Shown piece by piece: positions 9,711 through 23,756 of a stretch of DNA of 64,000 nt. Below the pieces are notes generated by a model. It was given only the letters and a program-made list of their open reading frames with translations. It was not told the DNA's origin and did no database searches. The translations under genes were made by a program, and so were the position numbers. Where the stretch lies: positions 14,330,012-14,394,011 of the forward strand of contig NC_135564.1 of the NCBI RefSeq assembly GCF_964340395.1, read 5' to 3'. Positions within the stretch are counted from its first letter, which is position 1; each line of letters starts with the position of its first letter. Source of the stretch: Glandiceps talaboti. Its lineage: Eukaryota; Hemichordata; Enteropneusta; Spengelidae.

Positions 9711-12700
9711 CTGTAAATCAATAACAAGATATGGAACACAAATCACCAACATGAAAAGATTTACAGTCTTATTGCTAACTAGTGGAGCCTGGAATCATAC
9801 CGATGTACGTACAAGCTAGGCAGTCTGACTTCATTCAATATAGTATATACGATCAAAGGTCTATAATTCAATGTTTGTATTTCACAGCTTGAAACCTATC
9901 ATCCATAGTCACAGAAATTGATGTAAACATTCACTGTATAATTCTCACATAGGTACTGTAAAACCTGTGAATGACTGCTCAACTACATTTATCAAATTTA
10001 AATATCTAACAATCTTCACTCTCAAACTCTCAATTATTTGGCTTATGTCATTGTCAGTAGCTCAGATTTATTGGCTGCCATTACTGAGTGTACGTAGACG
10101 GTATGGATTCAAGGCTCTTCTGTACTTAGCTACACTTCCTTAAATACTTGAAATCACACTTCACAACTAGACTGTAAGTTATGACATGTTTGATGTTGTC
10201 ACTTTATAATAAGGTGGAACAACATGACATACTTTACATTCTAACTTCAATGTGATCTCTATTCTTACTTACATCTGTGGGGATATTTACAAGAGGTTGC
10301 TAGCCGACAGTGACAATGTAATCTCTGGAACTTCCTTGGGCCTGTTGTTTCCAAGTAGGCCCCAAGTAGCAGTGAATAGATTGTGGTTGTGGGCTACAAG
10401 GATTCAAGTTTAGTGTCACAACTTTGAATTGAACTATACATATATAGATGAAAATGTGAAAAACAAGATTTCTTTACATCAGCCCCAGCAATGCAAATCA
10501 GATTTGTAGTATTTGTAATATGCATGGATTTATATCCAAGAATTTGAACATCGAAACCACGTTTAGTAATACACATTTCACTGTCGTGTACATCCCCACT
10601 TTAATGTAAGTAACAATCAGTACATATGAACACACACGTACATACATAACACATCACAGAAGAAAATCTCACTATGTACTTCAAGGAAGGTTTATTTCGT
10701 ATACCATATACCCATGCTGACTTTTACAAAAATTGTTAGTTGATGCATCCAACTAGCATGTCTACAGGCAAGCACTGAACTTTTTAGCATTCACCTGATT
10801 TCATACACCAACCCTGTAATCACAACATGCAATCCTTGTAATCAAGGCCATGTGTATTTGGAATACACGATGATCCAAATTTAAAATTATTTACACATCT
10901 GTTATGTTAATACTGCTTACTGTGTAAACATGCGATAGATTATGGTGCAGCTCATTTTCAATTCAAACCCTCTAACATTTGAATACTATGTCATAATGTA
11001 TGTTTTCGACAATCAGTTTCTCTTCTTTTTTTTCTCGTCAATTCAGTATGTTATGACTGCCAAGGCTGCATATCATAATATACAAGTTTGGTGTAATGAT
11101 GGCAAATGCCTATGCACAGCCAATGCCTGTAGACAAACTAGTCCCAAGAAATTGGAGAATTACGTTTTCATGTTTTAGATATGAACATTGATCTCTGAAG
11201 AGTCTTGGGATTCCTGTATTAATTTCACTCACATACTTAGACAAGGGTAGATGGTATGGAGTTACTGCCCTATATCACACTGCTTATACATACTTCTGCA
11301 ATCACAGCAAGTATTCACTTAGCGTATTGGAATTACTTTTGCTTACAGGACAGTAAGAATGTAAAATATACTCAAGTTTCCAAAAATTAATGCAAAGCTT
11401 ATAGACAATCATGAGATCTTTGCAAGATTTCTCACTTTCTGTTATTGGCATTTTCAAATGTACTTGATAAAAAAATGAATTATCACACAAAAATACAATC
11501 CTAGATGCACTGATAGAGGGCAATAACATCTGATTAAGTGCTTTATACAGTAGAGGGGGAAGAAGAAGAAGAAATGCAAGTATGTCATCAACATTAGAAT
11601 TGTACATTACCACCCCATGACACAAGAAAATGAGCAAAGCTATAGTTACCAATATACTCACATTGATATAAGCTGAAAGATAGACACAATGGAATAAAGA
11701 ATGGAAGGAAGCAGAGTTCAGTAGTTGCATAGTAGACAAGGTTTTTTTTTTCATTATCATCACTGGTCTATCCTTTCAACAGGAGACCAAAATTCAGGAG
11801 AGCTATGACTCAAACAAGTATGGTTTCGGCTTTCAATACACCATATTCTGGTTATTGGATAAAGATGAAAGATTCTGTACTTTGGCCACTAGAGGGTGCT
11901 AGTCTAAAGGATATTTTCAACCAGATGTCTGGGCTCAGCACTAGCCCTGTTGTGTTCTTTCAAAATCCAGGGTTTCATAGCAACATATATCAAGGGTTTG
12001 TAAGTTCATATAATTATACTGTTTTTGTTTTCAAAAGTGTAATTTTTAGCCACTCATAGTTAATTTCATTTTGTGGACAGCTTCTACCAAGTACATGTAA
12101 TGACAATGTCAACAAAATATTTAACTCTCATTCAATATACTAATCTCAAGTTCTTTCACAAAACTACTGCATAATCCATAACCAGAATATGGTGTATATT
12201 TCATCGACACTTACTACTGGTGAAAAATGCCAGTATTTCTACACATTACAAACTTGAGTATTGGTTCTGTTGTACTTGTATTATATCAAATTCTGTTTCA
12301 TTACTGGATCGAGAGATTACACACTAGTATTTTGAGAGTTGAAATTTAGTATGTCATATTTTTACAAAAATGCTTGAGTTTCTGTTTGTGATTTTATCAG
12401 CTAATCCATTGCAAACTCAATATTTACTCTCATCAACATTTCTGACTGGATTTGTTATTTCATTGACTGAGTCAATCTTCCAAGATGGATTATCCCTCAA
12501 AAACATTGACAAAACCATGTCTATATATGATTACATGCAAAGCATAATAATTTTTTTTTTTTATTAATGCAGCAATGGGTGTGACCTCACGTTTGATGTA
12601 CTATATATAAATACACGTCTACTTACGATATCCAAGTCCCTGTACAAACAGTTGGAAAGCTTCACAGACTTTAGCTGGTTGTTCTTCTAGCACCATACCA

Positions 12701-15700
12701 CCACAGTCAGATATCTTCATCCAGGTTGAGTTAGCAGGATCAAGACGACTATTCATGTCAACCTGTATTTACAACCAAATTGAACAGATAATCTTTATTT
12801 TACATCACCAATCACTGCTTTTAAATTCATGTCAACCATTATATTTTATAAAAGTATTCTTACCTACTATGCGTTTTTTCTTACATCGTTTATCTGCAAA
12901 TCTACATCAAATTCCACAATGATTGTAAACTTTTACATTGGTATGTGGTAATAAAGTTATTTTTTATTAACAATTTATTATTACTTGATGTTTTAACTGT
13001 GCTTGCAATGTACTTGTCTTTTCATGTTTTCTGCTGTGCTTTCACTGATACTGTACTTTGCTAGTGAAAGTTAAGCCATCTAGAACATTGGAGAACTCAA
13101 GTAAACACTCCAAGTGTACGACATCCACACTTTCAAGTCATTGAGTTCTGTTCTTTATAGCAATTGTCATTTAAATAGTCTACAGGCTATCCTTGGCATC
13201 ATCTTTGGGGGAAGAGAGATCTTCAAAGCCACAGAAAGCCCCTAGACCATCATCAAAATGGTCCTCACCCAAGTATCATTATTATAGAACCTCCATTTTT
13301 AAAGCACTACTACTATTTTTCATGAATATAAATGCTTTGTGCAAGGCGCACAAGCTGACATTCAATGTTTTTCCAGAGTACTATTTATGCAATATTAATA
13401 GGTCTTTTGCAGTATTCTACTTAACTGATCATGCATACTGAAAACATCACTTGCTATTGACAAAAGTCAAATTTGATATTCAGACCAAAAATGTAATTAT
13501 GATTTGATAACAGAATTTAATACACTACACAGTATTAAAAATATACAGTTAACAGTAAAATGTTGAGGGAAACCCCCATTATCCCATCAACTACATGCTA
13601 ACGAAGCAAGACGACAAATATTCAATCCCTTTGAATGCATGAATCCACATTACTATTACATTAGAATAATGTAATCCAGGTTTTATGTACCCTGGTAAGT
13701 ATATTCACCCAAGTGAAAAAAACCCAGGCCTATAAACTCAACTTGTGCAAATTTAATAACAGCATAACTGGTTTGAGGAATGTAATACAATAACTTAACT
13801 TTTTTTTTCAATATTAACACAACGTGTTACTAAAGACAAGTTAAGTGTTAGTGTCATTTTGAAAACATCTTCAATCGTCAGGATTCGCTATCATAATATT
13901 TTGGGTGTGAGAGAAAAATTCTATAAGTCATGTGACTTCAAGTTCATACACAACAACCTATACAGAATGGAGACTTCATGTTCAAATAATCTGCTGGGTA
14001 ATTATGATGACTTGTCAAACCACGGGTCTCTGAACACAGAGAGAGATTTGAACATGCTTACTGGATAAATTTGAAAATAATTCATAAGATATAATTTCTT
14101 ACAGTTTCCTTTATATGAGGAGAATCAGCACCCGATAACACCATAACTGGACACTTAAACTGTGGGGCTGTCTTTTTCTTCTCTGGATCCATTTCTCTTC
14201 TGATTTCCAAATGAGTTCGTCTAATAAACAGTTAAAATTCAAAAATAGTGATGAACATGACATGTCATTGCAGCCTCACAGACTTCCAAAGAACATATAG
14301 ATGTTAAAAGTAAACACAGCTATTAAAGTTGGGGGGTCTTATTGTTAGACAGCCCTGAGATTTGCCTATCTGGATTGAAAATTTCATTCATTGACATGCA
14401 AGTATGTGGAGTCAGATGAGCAAGTCTCTAGGCTAATGATTAACGTGACTGGTTCAGAATCTGTAACTTTCTGGTTTGAGTCTCAACAATACCATTTGTT
14501 TCTGAATAGTTAAAGTCCTTTGGTAAGATTTGAATCCCAATTGTGCTCCAGTCAACCCAGTTGGATAAATGGGGACCTGGTAGGATAGAGGTTGCAATGT
14601 GAATGTTTTAATCCTATGGCTATGCGCTTATAAAGGCTGCAATCCTCCCCAGGGAGTTGAAGTTATCATACATGTAGGGTTGTTGTGCCAGTATAGGTCT
14701 GTGCAATAGGTAATAATATTACAGCGTTATGGCTATGATTGACATTCATTATGGAAGGTGTTTAAATAAATATTTACCACTATTATTATCTACTATGTTT
14801 ATGTTATATGGAAAGTGTACAAGAAATACAATGTCTTTCAAATTTCAAACCCTAAGCGCCATTTAGCAGAAAAGAATGAGTAAAACATACAGCAGAAAAA
14901 TTCAAGGTAAAGGCACTCGAGGGTGATCTTTTAACAGAATTTAAGATAAGATTTGGAACACTTTGTAGGCATCATACACAATCTCCTGGGGTTCTTATCA
15001 TGGGAAAAAGTCTTCTTGTGTCAATGGATATTTATGTAACAAGTCATCGCTCTCAACAGATGCATGTACATACAAAGGGTATATAGGTTGGGTTATCAGA
15101 AAAATCAGTTGAGATACACAGGTACTTCATGCACATTTATTTGATCAGTTTGTAATCAGAACTCGATTCACACGTGACGCATCTGAATAGAAGTAAAATG
15201 AACATGAAATAAACAGATTGTAATTTCTCTTATTAAATTTAGATTGAACACAGTCCCCTACAGACGGAATGTGGTTTGAAGCATGAAAAGGGATTTACTT
15301 ACTTAATGTAAGATTCAATGAAGCATGCCAGGTTATATGGGTTGATATTCTTCATCATACTTTCTTTGTAGACATGCACCAAGTCGTGATTGAGATCCAT
15401 GGTTTTCTGTCAATGACAATATACAGACAGTAAGTTTGTGAGTACTAGCTTCAACTGGAGTATTATTTTTGTGACCAGACAACTTCCTATATATTCTATG
15501 TAACTGTAAATTAAACTGTGTGGTATTAGCCATATGTACATAGTACATGCAGTATAATTACACTTTTCAATTTCCAACACAAACAGTTTTAGAAAGCTGT
15601 ATCTAAAGCTTCAGTCCTTTCACTGAGGACTTCATCAGCACACTGCAGTAATTACTACACACTAAACAGTTTTCTAAAACTCTTTGTGTTGGAAATTGAC

Positions 15701-18700
15701 AAATTTATACTACATTAATACAGCTATTTATTCATCGTAAATTGTTACAAAACCGATAATTAGACATTGTATATGGTAATTACAGGTCAATTTCATCCCA
15801 AAATAGAAAACTTAGTAAAGTATCAGGTCGAAATCACATTGTTGGAGGTGCTGATTATATATTAAGTAATATGTCCGTAAATAGATTATATGAAATTAAT
15901 TGATATTTAAATAAAGTAACTCGTACTGTTATGAGTCTGTACACTGATTCAAAATCACCAACAACAATGACACGAAATATTGAAATACAACATATTATCC
16001 GATTCTGTGTATCCAACATTACAAAAAAACATCATTCCATGAGTTTCTTTAAAATCAATTTTTATCAATGTGCTTTAAATCATAGAAAAGATAAATGAAT
16101 TCATATAATAACATTACCTTGCCAAAATGATGCCACAACAGGTAATCTTCTGTGAATTTGGTTACTTTGTTTCCACGTAGGTAAAATGAAGAAACCTGTA
16201 AACCAGTAACAAAATTGATTATCAAATACCAAATCATCAAATATTACACTTATTTAAAAGATGTCGTGAAGCAGATGTTGGACACTGTTTTGGTGTATGC
16301 ATATAAAAAGTTTCTTACATGCAATATTTTGTTTGCGTTTCTTGTACCATAATCTTCCTGATCATCTGACAAAATGACAAATATTGGTAAATTGTTGAAT
16401 TTATGGTTGAATTGGTAGCATTCTATTCACTGAATGGTTCTCATTTCTAAATAGACATTTTCACAAATTTACACTGTCAATATCTACTATTAAAATATTC
16501 CATGTTTTTAACAGCATTTTAACAAAAGCTACAGCCACACAGAACATGTTATATGTATTTCCAGTCTGTACCTTAAGCTTAAAAGTTGTGTGATGAAACA
16601 AATTCAAGATTGTCTATGTACAGATTTTGTTACAGTAAAACAATGATGTGAAGTATTATTATTTTTTGTTAAGGTTGGTAAAGATGTAAACTCTGCGTAA
16701 GTTCCCTTGTCATTAGACTGTAAGATATGTTGTGTTGTTCAGCCGTATCAGACTTCTAAACCATGATTGTACTAAACAGTCCAATATCCTGTACAGTGCA
16801 ACCAAATTTGGATGCAGCCAATCAAATATCATGATGCTGTAACAGGAGTCAAAATGACCTTTCAAGGCTGATTTGTGTGAGGGAGCTGATAGCATGGCAT
16901 GAATGTCATATCTTATAGACTATCTCGTCATTAGTAGTAGCGAAAAAAAAGTATTCAGAAGTACTTAAATCTGCTGATATCTGCTTTGAAAGCTTACTGG
17001 AACTTTGAAGTAATGTCAAATTTGTACAGATTTCTAAGATCTTTCAAGGGAGGTGTTTTAGAACTGCTAACAGAAAGATTAAAAAGTCAACAATTTGACA
17101 GAGAAGTATATTTTTTTTACCTTCTGATAAAACCATTCACTCCACCCTGCAGCGGAAGAGATACAGTTCACCAGAAATAAAGCATCAACCTTGTTTGGAT
17201 TATGTAACTGCAAAATAATGTTATACAAAATTCAGTGAATTGTGGAAATTTGATTATTTGTAGTAGTTGCAAAGTATGTTACGCTTCCAATGTATATGTT
17301 CTGACTATATACTGGACCTGGACCACGATCATCCATGAATAATTTATCAAAGAATAATTATTCACATGTTATAAAAAAGTGGCTATATGAATGACAGAAC
17401 GATATATATTTTGAATTTTTCATTTTATATAACTACTTTACCATGTTTTTTGCTACTTGACACATAAATGTGAAACAGCATTGATAAAGTCACTGTTTGT
17501 AACTCAGTAAGTTGCAAAATGTTGAAAATGTGTTAGAAAATGTCGTTGTTGTACGTACAATAACAAACATTTTACACACTTTAATTTTTTTGCAGTTTAT
17601 TGAGTTACAAAGAAGACCTTGGTGTATGTTGTTTCACATCAAGTAGAAAAATATGGAAAAATTGTTTTATCAATTAAAAATTAAAAATAAATACCAAATT
17701 CTCATCCATATGGCCACTTTAAAGTTCACCTGAACTTGGATGATGAACTTGGACAAGAACACAAACTCTAGAGATCACAATTCATATTTTTCTTAACTTG
17801 ATCTTCAATAAGACCTGCACATTTGTATCTTGTGTTAATGTTGTGAAAAAACTTCCCATCACAGACTTTCTTATGTTTCATGCAGGCCATGCTGTATACC
17901 ACTGTCCATTCAACAATCAAAGACAACAGAGAGTTTCAAATCTGCCCTCTCCAGCACTGATATCACCGATCTCATATATCATGCTCGCCTTAACACGGGT
18001 GAGATTAAATGATGCTGCCAACGCTACGCCTGTGTGTTGATAATCCTTTTTGGATATTCACATGTGGGAATTTGAAGTTGAGTTATACACAATATTACAG
18101 TAACTGTACTTTTTTCACACCTCCTCTGGGTTATCCAGAAAATCCATCATGAGAATTCATGAAGTACAACTGTTTCCTGATTACATTCCATACATGTTCA
18201 CCCATTTTTATCAATTTATTATCATTCTTTAATATGACTTGATCATATTTGCATACTTACAGCAAATCTTGCTAGAACATTTGCACCAGCTCCAACACCA
18301 AGACCTATGAATGTCTTGATTCTGTTCAAATAAAGAATATAAATAAGCTGAGTTTATACAGTTTTAGGGGTTAATTTTTGATGCACATCAACTGTACTTG
18401 TGGTAGTCTACAGTACTTCATTGAAGTATAGTTAACCATTGGTTGCAACTGGCAGAATTCAAACCCGGTATTTTGGCATAACTCATTAATGATATGATGA
18501 CATAAGTCAATATATGTATGCTATAATGTCTCAGCAACCCCTATTTTAGATTTTAGATTTACATATTATGACACATGACAAGCTAGAAACATCATAACTT
18601 TAATATGTAAACAGACACATATCAACATACACTATCCTTACACTCTGTATTAACGTATGGTTTGGAGATTTTAGTGGTTAAGGTCCTGGAGGGATCACTT

Positions 18701-21700
18701 AAGATGCAAATTTTATGAACATTCCATCATGGGGACAGCTAGATTGGGAAAAACTGTAGATGGAAAGTTATTAGTTTTGCTGGTGGCAACCAATCACAAC
18801 AGAAACTGTCAAAGATGGCAATTCTCTGGAAACCACTAATCAACTGCTGTGTATGTATGTCTTTGGTTATCAAGGTATGTCTTTTTTGGACTTCTCATCA
18901 TTCCTAGAAATGTCCCAAAAGGTAAGTTCAGACTGCAGAGGCAGCTACTAAAAGATATAATGGCTCCACACATCACAAGTTGATAAACGTGCTGTATTGA
19001 GGTATTAATACTACTCACCCAAAGTGTTGTAGAACAGGTAACAAACCTTCAGATATCTGGTCAATTGTGGGGTATTCAAATCTAATCAAAAGAAAATAAT
19101 ACATATATTACAAGACCTAATGACAAACACAGTTATCCTCAGTCTTGAAGGAGTGGTAATAAAGTCATTTATGAACCCTTCAAATGCTGTCTCTCAATTT
19201 TTAGGTTCTCTTTTATACGTAGAATGACTTCAGACTAAGTCCTAAGGCTTAAAGGCCCATGATTTAAGCCCATGGTAATGTATTAGTGTAATCTCATCAG
19301 TATAGATTACATACATGTAGGATAATATCTTTAGTTCTGGAGCAAATTTTCTATTACATTTACAGTTATATTTTCTGAGTGCTGGTGGGCTATTCGATTA
19401 TTGAAATTGCACCTTTTCATAACTTTACATAATGATCAAAATTTGAAAATTGATTAGAATATGCAGATGTATACAAATCTTGATATTATCTAACACCATG
19501 TCTCATATTCCTACTACTATTGCGGTTTGCCGATTGAGTGAGTACATTATTCAAGAACATGTATTCTGTTTTTCCATCATCCATAAATTGTACTGACAAG
19601 ATTGTAGATTTTCCGTTCATGCACTAGTAGTTATTATATGTACAGAATGTCTGCAACTACCACTCATGAAGGCACATCAAACAGAAACACATTAATACTG
19701 AAAATACTGACTACTAAGTAAACACACATATGAAAATATAACAGTCTGTTTTGACATGTCAGTAATGATGGATTTGTTTGTATTATATTACACTTTTATA
19801 TTATCTATTATATTATTATACTTTTTAAGTCATAATTTCACCTAATGACATACAAAGTTCTTTTATAGCCGTCTACCTCGTACCATTAGTGATCTCTTGA
19901 TCACTTATGTACTTAAATTCAAGGAATTGTAGAAATTGGAATGCAAAATGGAGTGTATAACAGCTGAATGTCTGAAGTGAAATGTTTTAGTGTCATCAGG
20001 CATAAACTACATCACGGAAGATAATCGTAAGGCTGGTATTAAAAGGAAAAGAATATCTCCACGAATCTTACATACTAGTAAACCCAAACTAGGTGTCATT
20101 TCTAAGCCATCAATGTCTATATTTATCATACTGGGTCATGTAAAACTAGGTAAGATTTTGTAGGGCAATAACTTATTATTTAGAGTTCAGTTGTCTGACA
20201 CATACCAAGAAATTTATGAAACTTATACACGTTTTTACCTGTAACAAAAAAACCCAACCACAATTATCCCTGATTTTGTGATTTATATTTCTTAAAATAA
20301 CAACTGATACCTGTTCCTTGCATATAATTTCACTAACAAGAGTTAGGGGCTGTGATACTTGCATACTGTTTTAAAACACGATGGGCCCGTCCTCATTTCA
20401 GGCAACATAATTACTTACGAGTGAGGCAGTGTATTGGCCCCTTCTTCTTGACCAGGGGCATTGACATGATAGACACAGAAACGTTTCAGTATTGGCTGCA
20501 TGTCAATGAAATTACAGAATCCCTGGAACTGACTCACATCTGACAACAGAATGGAGACAGAATTAGTTGTGTTAGCCTGGCATCCTGAAAACTGTGAGAG
20601 CATTAATAGTTCAACATACTGCATGAGGTCGACATGGTACCGGTACATGTATCGAGGCAGGTATTCATTATAACCAGATAATGTTCTTGCCATGATTGAT
20701 GCAATTTGATTAAGTAGAGTATCTTGGTTTTTTCCAATACATACAAGTAGCCTCATTTTGGGCCCCAGTACAATATGCGCCATGCAGTAGTTTTAGGTAG
20801 TCATTTATACATAACCATATGCTTTGGATCGGAAGATAGTAATCATCATGGCCCGGTACATGTACAATGATTTGTGTAAATACTTCAGCCATTTTGGTAC
20901 ATTATTATAAGATATATATTCCATCAATACAATTCATAATATCTATAATTTTGTACACAACTTAATATTCATGGGGTCTAGGTTCACAGTATCAAATGAA
21001 AATTTCTACTGACAGAGTCAAAAAATTTTTCTTGACCAAATTTTCAAAGACATGCCATTGTGATAACAGCCTATTACAGGACATCAGTGAAAATTTGTGA
21101 TTTGCTTAAATCTAAATTTTTTTTTACTGTGTCTGTAGAAATTTTCATTGATATAATTCTGTATTTTGTATTGATTTTTGACTTTGTATTTTTAATACAT
21201 TATATGTTACATGTATTCCAAGCAGTTTTGAAATTAACAAGACAAAAAAGTCACATAAAATATTAGAAATGTGTAATCATGGTATCAACAAAATAACACA
21301 TTTTCACTGTTACAATTCCTTCTGCAATCTGACAAAATATCCTCTTTTTGTCACAGTATTCGACAAATCCAGCTGAGTCAGACATTGCGATGACATTACT
21401 TAATGCAGACTCCGCAGACTCGGAATACATGTACTTGACATAGGTTAAATCCCTGGGGATAAAATCTACATCTATATTTATGCATGTACATGTATGCTGT
21501 TAGAATAATGATTGATCAACATAAAATGTACATGCCATAAAATAACTAAGTGATGCTATTAATCATCACATTTACTCCAGGCATAAAGCTTTTCTCATAA
21601 CACCTTTCCGATATAATTTATTCTACATATTCAGAATTAATGCAGTTTCTCTGAGAAATACATAGAAACGCATGACTTTTGGTGCAAAAGAGCAGCTTGG

Positions 21701-23725
21701 TATGTTTACACAAAGGTTATATTTCTCTCTATAATACTTGTCGTGAGTGTTTGGAGATGAAGGGGACTGTTTTTCTGTCTGCATGAAAGAAAAACACCCG
21801 ACATATGCATATTTAGTGGTTGAATCGATGGAATGTAAGAAAACAAATCACTTTACTTACGGTTGAGTCCAATATCGTGAAATGTTACAATAGCAGGTCG
21901 CTTTCTGTCTCCTAGGGTAGCAACATGAAGCGTTCCAATACCCGTTTCAACATCTTCCTCCTGAGTTGGAAGAAAAAAAATGAACACACAATTTAATAAA
22001 ACTGATGCAGATTTTTGCAGTTTCATAAGTTCCTTGTTTGTAGACCTAGTTTGGATTAAGATTAAACTTTCAGTGTGAAAGACAGTTGTCTCACAGAGAG
22101 CTACATGTATTGAAAAAAAAATGATACAGAACAAAAGAATAATCCTATGTGAATCCTTATGACTCTATTGATAAGATAACACAAATGCAATTATGAGGGA
22201 TTGAATCCCTGGTCTTAAACCATCTAAATTGACAAATATATAACAAGAAATTTGTAAAGATAGTTTTAAAAATATAATTTGATTCTAGCACTTAACCCAT
22301 ACCTACATGTAACAAACCCATTCTAAGACTTCTGTAACAACGCTACTTTAACAGTTTTCAGACGAGTATGTCTGGACCGGAACTTAATTTATATGATAAC
22401 TTGACCTTTACCTGTACATTTGTTGCAGTGCCGAGTTTAATTATCATGCTAGCTGTGGTAAAACAAAGACTAGCCCTTTGCATATTAACCAGGTACTTCA
22501 TTCAAGATTCTTGTTCAATGTTACTTAAAATTCTAAACTGGCAGCCATTTATAGACATCAATGACGTATGTAAACACACAGTAATCAATATGTCTAATAG
22601 TAGAAAAGTTAATGTATGGAGATTATCAGGGTAAGGAGTGCTTTTAAGTTATCTAAGACACATGTAAGGAAGACAGCTAGTATAGTTCTTGTCTACATGT
22701 ACACTTTCAGTATAATTTTGTCTGACATTCATGTCATCAGGAACATACATTAGGTTGGTCATGGTAACGTAAATCATCCTGAAGAAAGTATACTCATTGT
22801 AAATCACAAAAATGAGTTCAGATTCAGAGGACAGACATGGGTCTTTGCGGATGTGATGCAGTGTTTTCATTATGGTTTGGCACTCAGGTAACAGAAAGGG
22901 AGAAGGAGTAGAAGTGGCATAGCTCCCAAATGATTTACAATAATTTAATTGGGTAACCCTGGTAAAACTGACTCCGATACATTTTACCTACAGACTGCCC
23001 TAATAGCAAAAACTGTGAAATCAGAAAGGCAGCATTGAAGGCAATTACAATGAAATTTCATGAAACCCTATGCTAGTTAAAACTGCCATGACTATTATTA
23101 ACTACAGTACTGTGAATACCAGTAGTCATAACACATCCCCACAGAATTCTGACCCCAGTAAGCACTAGTAATGATATCAACTGGTAATTATTTCTGCTAT
23201 GAATTTATTCATGAAACTTGCTATCGACAGATACAGTACATAAAATTGCTATTCAAATTATGGCTGTTTGTACAGCTTCTACCTGTATGAATAACAACGT
23301 ACAGTCTGCTATGATAATATGAAATGGTAAAACATACTTTTGGTACACATGTAAATATACAGATGGACAGTGACACACACATACACATACACGAATTAAA
23401 AGTTTAACTTCCACATTTGAAATTTATTGTATACAGCAGTTTTTTATACTAACATTGCCAACAGAATCATATATAATGTATACATGTAAGTATGCTTTAG
23501 AAGACAAGTTGAGCAGCTGAACTGTAATATTCATTAACTAATGAAGTTTTATGTAAATTGAAAGATATAATGAAATGCAGTCACTGCAATATTTCTCCTC
23601 TGTACTGCAATTAACCACATGATTTACTGAGGGTTGGATGAGTAGACACAGACACTAGCTTTGTTAGACTAGACATGCAGAATATGTAGACAAACAGATG
23701 GGCAGATGGATGGGCAGATGGACAA

Positions 23726-23756
<31 letters not shown>

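Larger units (their letters stand above)
9711..12626. other. NDRG last intron
   Basis: 2.9 kb without another credible exon. The longest frame (11302-11763, minus) is hydrophobic, AT-driven and lacks splice context. It holds the inverted pair at 11838-12198 and a CTCF-like site. Confidence 0.6.

Noticed and set aside
11302-11763. 153-codon minus-strand frame in the NDRG intron
   Set aside because: Hydrophobic, AT-driven composition, no family motif and no splice context. Likely chance.
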